Positions 36,172 to 40,824 of a stretch of DNA of 40,824 bases are shown here, one piece after another (positions within the stretch are counted from its first letter, which is position 1; each line of letters opens with the position of its first letter). The translations under genes were made by a program, and so were the position numbers. This stretch comes from an uncultured Pirellulaceae bacterium. Its GTDB lineage: Bacteria > Planctomycetota > Planctomycetia > Pirellulales > Pirellulaceae. The notes beneath the pieces were generated by a model. The model was not told the DNA's origin. It worked only from the letters and a program-made list of their open reading frames with translations, and did no database searches. The stretch spans positions 1 to 40,824 of the forward strand of contig CALCJM010000109.1 in NCBI GenBank assembly GCA_937967505.1, in the 5' to 3' direction.

Positions 36172-37182
36172 TGCCTGCCAAAGTTTTCGATTGAAAACCT
36201 TCCCGACCCGCTTTTATCGAGTCGCGGATTCACCGTCGTTCGCTGGGGACACTGTTGGGTTGTGCTCTGTGTCGTCATTGAAAGCCCGCGAACGCCCGGA
36301 CGACACTTCGCGTTGCCGATTCTCGCTCGGTTGTATCTCAACAAGAAAGCCTGCCAGAAATGGAATCGCGTCAGTCGTAGCAAGCCCGAACTGATGCTCG
36401 AAATGCTCAAGCTTGTGCAGGCTCACGATCGCGAGCAAGCCTTGCATTTCCTTGGTGATTCGGCGTTCACTTCGGCTTCGATGCTCAGCAAGATGCCGCG
36501 AGAGATTGCGGTCACTGGCAGGATCGGAACCAACTCGCGAATCCATGCTCCGGCTCCCCCGCGCAAAGAAGGCCGCGGGCGACCACGTGTTCGCGGCGAG
36601 CGACTTGATACGCCTGACGAAATGCTTGACGCCAAAGGACTACGGCGGGTTGAGTTAAAGTTGTATGACAACACCGAGTACAAAGTGCGGTTGGCGGAGC
36701 AGGATGGCTTTCTGTTCAAGGCTCCCGAGCGTGCCGTTAAAGTTGTCGCGATTGAACACCAGCGGGGCGGTCGAGGCCGTGAAGTTTTCTACAGCACCGA
36801 AGTTGCAGCCCAAGCAACCATGATTCTATTGTGGTTCTCATGGCGATGGCCGATTGAAGTCACTTTCCTTGATAGCAAGCAACATTTAGGATTAGGAGAA
36901 GCAGAGAATGGAAAAACGAAAGCGGTTCGTCGCACCGTTCCAACAGGGCTGCTGATGTATTCGCTGATCGTTTTGTGGCACGAGTGCATTCGTGAAAAGC
37001 CCGCCCCTTCACTTCGCAAATGGAGTGGGAAGCAGCACGCTTCTTTCGCCGAGATGGTGGCCGCATTGAGAACCGACTCTTTAGCCGATTTCCGGAGAAA
37101 ACATTTATCAACACCCGGCATTCCAAGGGCGGTTCATAAAATACTCAAGCCACTGGAATACCTCATCGCACTCGCTGCATAA
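36172..37182 (+). pseudogene. 5'-truncated DDE transposase
   Basis: The frame is open from 36172 to TAA 37182, but the first plausible start is a GTG at 36262 inside conserved sequence. Upstream in frame it reads DPLLSSRGFTVVRWGHCWVVLCVV, matching the interior of DDE_5/IS701-like transposases. The remainder includes FALPILARLY, VVGD-like FLGDSAFTS and the late WRWPIEVTFLDSKQHLGLGEAENGK with its catalytic Glu. Roughly the first 100 residues are missing, so the gene is a remnant. I see no terminal inverted repeats. A 140-bp repeat starts 6 bp after its stop. Confidence 0.75.
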
Positions 37183-37187
37183 CTGCG

Positions 37188-37335
37188 AAAGACATCTAAA
37201 GGGCAACGGCGGGCTTCTTGAACAAAGCGTTTGAACTTCGGCGGGATCAAACGGCGTTCCAGCGGGCAACATCAAGGAACATCTTCAACTCGTTCAGATT
37301 CCAAAAACTGCACCCGCGAAGTCAAACGCTCAATT
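37188..37335. repeat. Direct repeat pair, copy 1
   Basis: About 148 bp, starting aaagacatctaaagggcaac and ending cgaagtcaaacgctcaatt. Copy 2 is at 39406-39541. Relative to it, copy 1 carries an extra ~10 bp around 37253-37262 that breaks the reading frame. Both share the coding-like phrase GFLNK(A/V)FELR(R/L)DQT. Confidence 0.85.
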
Positions 37336-37440
37336 GTTTCACGAGTTTGTGGCAGTGGATTCACGCCGGGAAGTCCACAGCGGGACGATTGGTCGTGCAG
37401 AGTGATCATAGCCGATGTTTTTGATGGTGCAAACGAGAGT

Positions 37441-37866
37441 TCAGACTCGCCCAGCCATGTAGTCATTTAGTCTTGGGTTAATTGTTTGCGCATAAATCCC
37501 GTGATAGTAGGGTAACCGAACCTCCCGAAACAGGATGAGCGTCGTAATTACTGCCTGAGATATAGTGATACCAAGTATTGAAATGTTCCCAGTTGAAATC
37601 CAAACGAGGCAGTTGACAACAAATGTTGTGGCCCAAATCAGTTCGGGTTTGCGACGTATCCGAAACACGTTGCAGAACAAAAAGAAGTGCAAGACGACAA
37701 ATATGATTAAGGTGGACAGCCCAAGCGTAAACGACCAAGTTGCGATGGTGAGTACGACTGCAACAACCAGTACGCAACCATCTAGCACAGAGAAACGCAA
37801 ACCGTGCGCTCGGGGCTTGCCGGAGTAAGTTAGGCCAATATCAGATTCAGCTTCGTCATCCACCAT
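37441..37866 (-). CDS. Small integral membrane protein
   Basis: 141 residues, ATG 37866. Three to four hydrophobic segments: DGCVLVVAVVLTIATW, LSTLIIFVVLHFFLFC, LIWATTFVVNCLVWIS and ISILGITISQAVITTLILF. Basic loop FRIRRKP. Not recognised. It sits 22 bp after a ~100-bp structured element (37889-37992), as a cassette-borne gene would. Codon use is less GC-rich than the core genes of the window. Confidence 0.65.
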   Translation of the reverse strand: MVDDEAESDIGLTYSGKPRAHGLRFSVLDGCVLVVAVVLTIATWSFTLGLSTLIIFVVLHFFLFCNVFRIRRKPELIWATTFVVNCLVWISTGNISILGITISQAVITTLILFREVRLPYYHGIYAQTINPRLNDYMAGRV

Positions 37867-37888
37867 TCAACGTGCCTTTGGAGTAGCC

Positions 37889-37992
37889 TGATAGCGGTTG
37901 CGATCACCCGGTCGCCGCGAGCAATTCTCCATTTGAAAACGCACCGTCGGAGACTCGGCGTGCATGTACGCTCAGCATGGGCGTGTTGTTGT
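37889..37992 (-). repeat. Cassette-boundary-like structured element A
   Basis: About 104 bp. In minus orientation it begins acaacaacacgcccatg and ends gaccgggtgatcgcaaccgc-tatca. It shares its termini (ACAACAA... and ...CGGTGAWCG...TATCA), length and position relative to a gene start with element B at 40637-40735. Resembles an integron attC in arrangement, but lacks a clean GTTRRRY core. Confidence 0.5.
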
Positions 37993-38027
37993 GGGGTGCG
38001 TTGATGTTTGTCGTAGACAAAGGTCAA

Positions 38028-38240
38028 TCAGTCCCCTGTACTTCGTTCCAGTAATTTGAAACCGGGAGCAGTATACCCAATGTAAAACCCAAAATCAAAT
38101 TTAGTACGGGGCGAGGGCAACTGCAATCTCGGTAACGAATCGTGGGGAGGAAGCCCGTGAATGTGTTCGGTAAGCTGGCAGAGAATCGTCGTTAGCCACA
38201 TTCTCGCCAAGACCCGCCAGGCTACGAATAGAAACCTCAT
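38028..38240 (-). CDS. Possible small protein, 70 aa
   Basis: ATG 38240, ending TAG-type stop at 38028. Starts MRFLFVAWRVLARMWLTTIL, which could be a signal or membrane anchor, and ends YTAPGFKLLERSTGD. No homology recognised. It lies just upstream (minus sense) of element A, where a cassette gene would be. Short and without a Shine-Dalgarno, so uncertain. Confidence 0.3.
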   Translation of the reverse strand: MRFLFVAWRVLARMWLTTILCQLTEHIHGLPPHDSLPRLQLPSPRTKFDFGFYIGYTAPGFKLLERSTGD

Positions 38241-38346
38241 TAGGCGACTGTCAGTCAGGAATCTACCACCCGTTGCCGACGCTGCCAGCGTCGGAGCGAA
38301 GCTGGCAGCATCGCCAACGGTAAACTCTCAACTGCCAATCACCTTA
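38240..38346. repeat. Palindromic interspersed repeat, copy R4
   Basis: Full copy in the same orientation as R1: ttaggcgactgtcagt..., cgttgccgacgctg, centre ccagcgtcggagcgaagctgg, then cagcatcgccaacgg and caactgccaatcacctta. Stops about 5 bp before the group II intron-like sequence. Confidence 0.8.
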
Positions 38347-38351
38347 GGCCG

Positions 38352-38850
38352 GTGACTCCGGGTGAACGTGCTTGTCAACGCGAAACCGAACCGGAAATAT
38401 CAGGGCTCAGGTAGATGGAGAGCTTGGCGCGGACACAACACGTTGCTTCGACACGGCTGAGAGATCAGGCGAAGGTCGAAGCCCCCTTATCTGGGGAGAT
38501 CCGATTAGCGTACCGGCGAGTAGGGCTTGCCCGAAAGGCGGGGCCGTGCATGCGAAAGTTACTTTGGTAGCTCGCGGAAGTCAGCAAAGGGCATAGTAGT
38601 CGACCAACTTGGTCGTCGAAGGCCCGAAGGGAACGAGCAAGTACGTATTTCAGTCAGCTCGCTTCGTGAGCACCCTCGGGTGCAAACCGCCGCACGGCGG
38701 TTCAAGCGAGCGCGGCGCTGACTGCGATCCAATGGCTTGAGTCTTTGCGGTAACGTGAAGACTTAAAACTCGTACTCAACCGCTTGAGTAGCGGACCCGC
38801 ATGCTAGGTGGTGTGGGAGGGGGCCGGTCAAAGCCGGCCCCTATCCCGAT
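38352..38850 (+). mobile_element. ORF-less group II intron (ribozyme remnant)
   Basis: About 500 nt with group II intron character. The 5' part contains the block seen just upstream of intron-encoded proteins (gaagtcagcaaagggcatag, tagtcgaccaacttggtcgt, cgaaggcccgaagggaacga). The 3' end has a domain V-like hairpin (gagtagcggacccgcatgct, aggtggtgtgggag) followed by a domain VI-like stem (gggggccggtcaaagccggc, ccctatcccgat). The reverse transcriptase/maturase expected between them is absent; only ~160 nt remain. It cannot move unless a maturase acts in trans. The 5' boundary (gtgac rather than GTGYG) is approximate. Confidence 0.6.
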
Positions 38851-39405
38851 CGTTTTGTTCAAGTAAACCACTATCGCGGTGGGTGTTTGCGTTAATTTTT
38901 TCGCACACCGATTTAAGTTTGACTACTCTTGTCAGTGATACTTTTTCCCTTCTTTAAAAGGACAGCATAATGGCAAAGCGTAAACCACAAAAAAAGTTCA
39001 CAACCACGGCGGCCTAACTCTACGGCAGCAGATGAATTACGGCTGGGCGTCACCCAACTGCAAGTTGAAGTTCCAGTACGTACAAATGCTGGTTTACTTT
39101 TACTTGGGTTGGTGCTGGTTGATGAAGCAGGCCGAGGTGGTGACTGAAATTGCAAAGCCACTGACGCCGTGTCCTGATTGCAAGGTTGGCAAACTGTATC
39201 TTACGATGATCACCGATGCGGCGGGCTGAGCCATCTTCCGCCGCTCGTTGCCAGAGCACAGTGTTGCGTATCTCGATTCCGGGTGAGCCCCGTCCGAGAC
39301 AACAACCTAAAAGCAACCGAATTCTTTGAAGCCCCCAGCGGCAGAGAGCCTTTACGCTGCGCGGTTACTGAATCCAGAGCCAAAAATCCAAAGGTCGAGA
39401 GCAAA
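38851..39405. other. Gene-fragment mosaic without intact genes
   Basis: Contains a 15-codon frame at 38970-39017 (MAKRKPQKKFTTTAA) with a good AAGGA site, as if the start of a gene had been fused to foreign sequence. Downstream are coding-like fragments in two frames: one reading TAADELRLGVTQLQVEVPVR (about 39021-39080), the other reaching CPDCKVGKLYL (a zinc-ribbon-like pair of cysteines) and ending at 39229. None is long enough or consistent enough to call. Confidence 0.4.
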
Positions 39406-39541
39406 AAAGACGTCCAAATGGCATTGGGGGCTTCTTGAACAAAGTGTTTGAACTTCGGCTGGATCAAACGGGCAACTTTAAGGAACATCTTCAACTCGTT
39501 CAGATTCCCAAAAGTGCTCCCGCGAAGTCAAACGCTCAATT
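39406..39541. repeat. Direct repeat pair, copy 2
   Basis: About 136 bp related to 37188-37335. In this copy the frame is continuous: RRPNGIGGFLNKVFELRLD, then QTGNFKEHLQLVQIPKSAPA and on to a stop near 39558. It looks like the 3' end of a gene. Confidence 0.8.
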
Positions 39542-39545
39542 ATTA

Positions 39546-39854
39546 TTATCCGTCTGATGCCATGGTTCGGTCAAACCAATTTTTGCGATCAGATGCAGCG
39601 TGCCTGAGTCCGAAAACTGTGGTGATATCTTTGTCGATCGTAAATACAACAACATATGGGAAGCGTTCGAGGAGTGCGCCGCGAAACTCACCACCTATCC
39701 GTCCAAACGATTCGGGGCGATCAACGACATCCCCTAACGTTGATCGTACATGAACACGAAACCGTCTTCCGAGAGTTTCCGTTATCGAGTCGTAGTACTT
39801 GCATGCGTCTCTTAGATCGGCCGCGAATAACGGGTGGTATCGTTCAGTCGCCAT
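39546..39854 (-). CDS. RelE/ParE-family toxin
   Basis: 102 residues from ATG 39854. ParE-type fold: YHPLFAADLRDACKYYDSITETLGRRF, then RPESFGRIGGEFRGALLERFPYVVVFTIDKDITTVFGLRHAASDRKNWF. The pattern (Y/F)(Y/V)(V/I)xF...HAxRxP-like ending is typical. Expected to inhibit gyrase or cleave ribosome-bound mRNA. Its start overlaps the antitoxin gene's end by 11 bp, so the pair is co-translated. Confidence 0.85.
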   Translation of the reverse strand: MATERYHPLFAADLRDACKYYDSITETLGRRFRVHVRSTLGDVVDRPESFGRIGGEFRGALLERFPYVVVFTIDKDITTVFGLRHAASDRKNWFDRTMASDG

Positions 39855-40053
39855 CGACCCGCCGCCACAATTCATCAGCATCAATGGCGATCGACGGGTT
39901 AGCAAGCATCTCTTCTCGCCTCCGATTCATTTCTGCCAACTCGTCTTCAGGCAGCGTCAATCTAGCTGATTTCGCTAAATCGTCCCAGAGTTGGGTCACG
40001 ATCTCAAGTTTTTGCGATGGCGGAAGGGTCCGCAGCGAATCTTGTAGCGACAT
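39844..40053 (-). CDS. Antitoxin of addiction module (CHP02574 type)
   Basis: 69 residues, ATG 40053. N-terminal SLQDSLRTLPPSQKLEIVTQLWDDLAKSA and C-terminal LPEDELAEMNRRREEMLANP match the short putative addiction-module antitoxins that precede RelE/ParE toxins. The C-terminal half would wrap the toxin. First gene of the pair; a promoter lies 37 bp upstream. Confidence 0.82.
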   Translation of the reverse strand: MSLQDSLRTLPPSQKLEIVTQLWDDLAKSARLTLPEDELAEMNRRREEMLANPSIAIDADELWRRVDGD

Positions 40054-40089
40054 GGCACCGGTCCAGTTGGCGGAGGTTGTTGTTGAGAG

Positions 40090-40118
40090 ATTATATCACG
40101 GACTCTAAGGAGTTTCCA
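40090..40118 (-). promoter_or_regulatory. Promoter of the toxin-antitoxin operon
   Basis: Minus strand: -35 TGGAAA (40113-40118), 17-nt spacer, -10 TATAAT (40090-40095, perfect consensus). The antitoxin ATG is 37 nt downstream. A palindromic tatcacgcgata lies upstream (about 40136-40147) and may be an operator. Confidence 0.5.
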
Positions 40119-40159
40119 GCCAACGAGTAATTATTATCACGCGATAGTGATTCGCTTAA

Positions 40160-40594
40160 CTACTGGCGCCGGACAATCCAGCAAGAATCATGTTGCGTCA
40201 TCCCGATGTGTCGGTAATAGTCTGCCGCTGCAGGTGCAGCAAGCAAGACAAGGGTTGTGTTGAGCCCAGCTTGCTCGTGAGTGAACTGCGTGAGGCGTTT
40301 GCCGACCCCTTGTTGTTGGTATGACGCGTCGACAGCGAGATCCGAGAGGTAGGTGCAGTAATGGTAGTCTGTAATCGCCCTCGCGACACCCACCAGCTTC
40401 TTTTCGTGGGTTCGGGCTGTTGCAACGATGTCGGCATTGGCCAGCATTCCGCGGATCGTTGCTTCGTCTTCAACCGGACGGCGCTCAGCAAGCGTTGATC
40501 GCTTTAGAATATCAACGAACTCGCTTGGTTGGAGACTCTGTTCAAGTTGTAGCTGAATGTCGCCGAGCGATGTCTTTAGGGTTTCTGTATTCAT
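40160..40594 (-). CDS. GNAT-family N-acetyltransferase
   Basis: 144 residues from ATG 40594, with AAGG 5 nt upstream; an in-frame start at 40648 is possible. Motif A is clear: [23 protein letters not shown] (acetyl-CoA pyrophosphate loop QQQGVGK), with beta-strand [13 protein letters not shown] before it and [16 protein letters not shown] after. Substrate unknown. Such small acetyltransferases are frequent cassette genes. Structured element B lies 43 bp upstream of its start. Confidence 0.85.
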   Translation of the reverse strand: MNTETLKTSLGDIQLQLEQSLQPSEFVDILKRSTLAERRPVEDEATIRGMLANADIVATARTHEKKLVGVARAITDYHYCTYLSDLAVDASYQQQGVGKRLTQFTHEQAGLNTTLVLLAAPAAADYYRHIGMTQHDSCWIVRRQ

Positions 40595-40636
40595 GACACC
40601 TTTGACACAGCCTATGAGAGAAGGTTCGCGTGAGCG

Positions 40637-40735
40637 TGATAACGTCAACGTTCACCGGGCCGCGGCGAAAGACTTGCAAGCAGAAAAAGCCGCGCGGCCC
40701 GCGGCTTATGGTCATTCCGCATCGAGAATTGTTGT
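40637..40735 (-). repeat. Cassette-boundary-like structured element B
   Basis: About 99 bp. In minus orientation it begins acaacaattctcgatgcgg, holds a perfect 8-bp hairpin (aagccgcg / cgcggctt, 40687-40707), and ends gcggcccggtgaacgttgac-gttatca. It shares ends, size and placement with element A at 37889-37992. Confidence 0.55.
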
Positions 40736-40795
40736 CTGCAACGGGAGCCGGAACGAAGCTCGGAGTTGGCAGACAACAGTTTAAGGCTGATGCGG
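40717..40795. repeat. Compound inverted repeat
   Basis: Outer arms ccgcatc (40717-40723) and gatgcgg (40789-40795) enclose a perfect 10-bp pair, tgttgtctgc (40730-40739) with gcagacaaca (40769-40778). Inside that is gagc/gctc with a short loop. It overlaps the end of element B and may be part of the same recombination-type structure. Confidence 0.65.
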
Positions 40796-40824
40796 CGAAA
40801 TTGCAAATTTTGGAATTATGCTGT

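Noticed and set aside
40637-40795. Canonical integron attC site
   Set aside because: Hairpins and spacing are suggestive, but the conserved RYYYAAC / GTTRRRY core pair is not present, so only a cassette-like element is claimed.
1-40824. CRISPR array or tRNA genes
   Set aside because: The tandem repeats seen have 9- to 21-bp units with no spacers, and no cloverleaf sequence was recognised.

Overview
The window looks like chromosomal DNA of a planctomycete, most likely Pirellulales or a close relative. Three features point there: a DUF1559 prepilin-like protein with an N-terminal methylation motif and the C-terminal H-X9-DG motif, a surface-type protein beginning with the planctomycete export motif VESLEDRMMLS, and a mixture of TTG/GTG starts with weak or absent Shine-Dalgarno sites. 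No rRNA, tRNA or CRISPR array was recognised.

Layout. 1-5300: a 28-codon stub of the start of fmt, then yidC (minus strand, with a PDZ-like insertion in its periplasmic part) and two tandem paralogous metallophosphoesterases. 5304-8699: tsaB, a DUF1559 prepilin-like gene, and a divergent ECF sigma / membrane anti-sigma pair whose reading frames overlap. 8791-13134: a minus-strand lysS - LolC/E-type permease - LolD-type ATPase operon. 13449-15935: an FHA-GGDEF diguanylate cyclase, a DUF1569 protein and a short-chain dehydrogenase. 16095-17438: an exported protein whose frame is interrupted by one in-frame TGA in a C-x-U context, followed directly by a possible bacterial SECIS hairpin. This is the best candidate for something new: a selenoprotein that standard gene calling would split in two. 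17921-19383: two unrecognised proteins. 19604-25835: hflX, a YdjY-domain exported protein, a large conserved protein overlapping yggS, and a TPR protein. 26132-33612: accC and accB, an M24 (Xaa-Pro) peptidase, an unrecognised 454-aa protein, a NhaD-type antiporter and a tandem-Usp protein.

33874-40824 is accessory in character. It holds a 687-aa repeat protein with four CBM60-like modules, a 5'-truncated transposase, a 140-bp direct repeat pair, an ORF-less group II intron, small minus-strand genes, a RelE/ParE-type toxin-antitoxin pair and a GNAT acetyltransferase. Two of the minus-strand genes are preceded by similar ~100-bp structured elements that look like gene-cassette boundaries.

A palindromic repeat of about 107 bp, with ends like TTAGGCGAYTGGCAGTT / AACTGCCAATCGCCTAA, occurs in three full copies and one shortened copy, always between genes.
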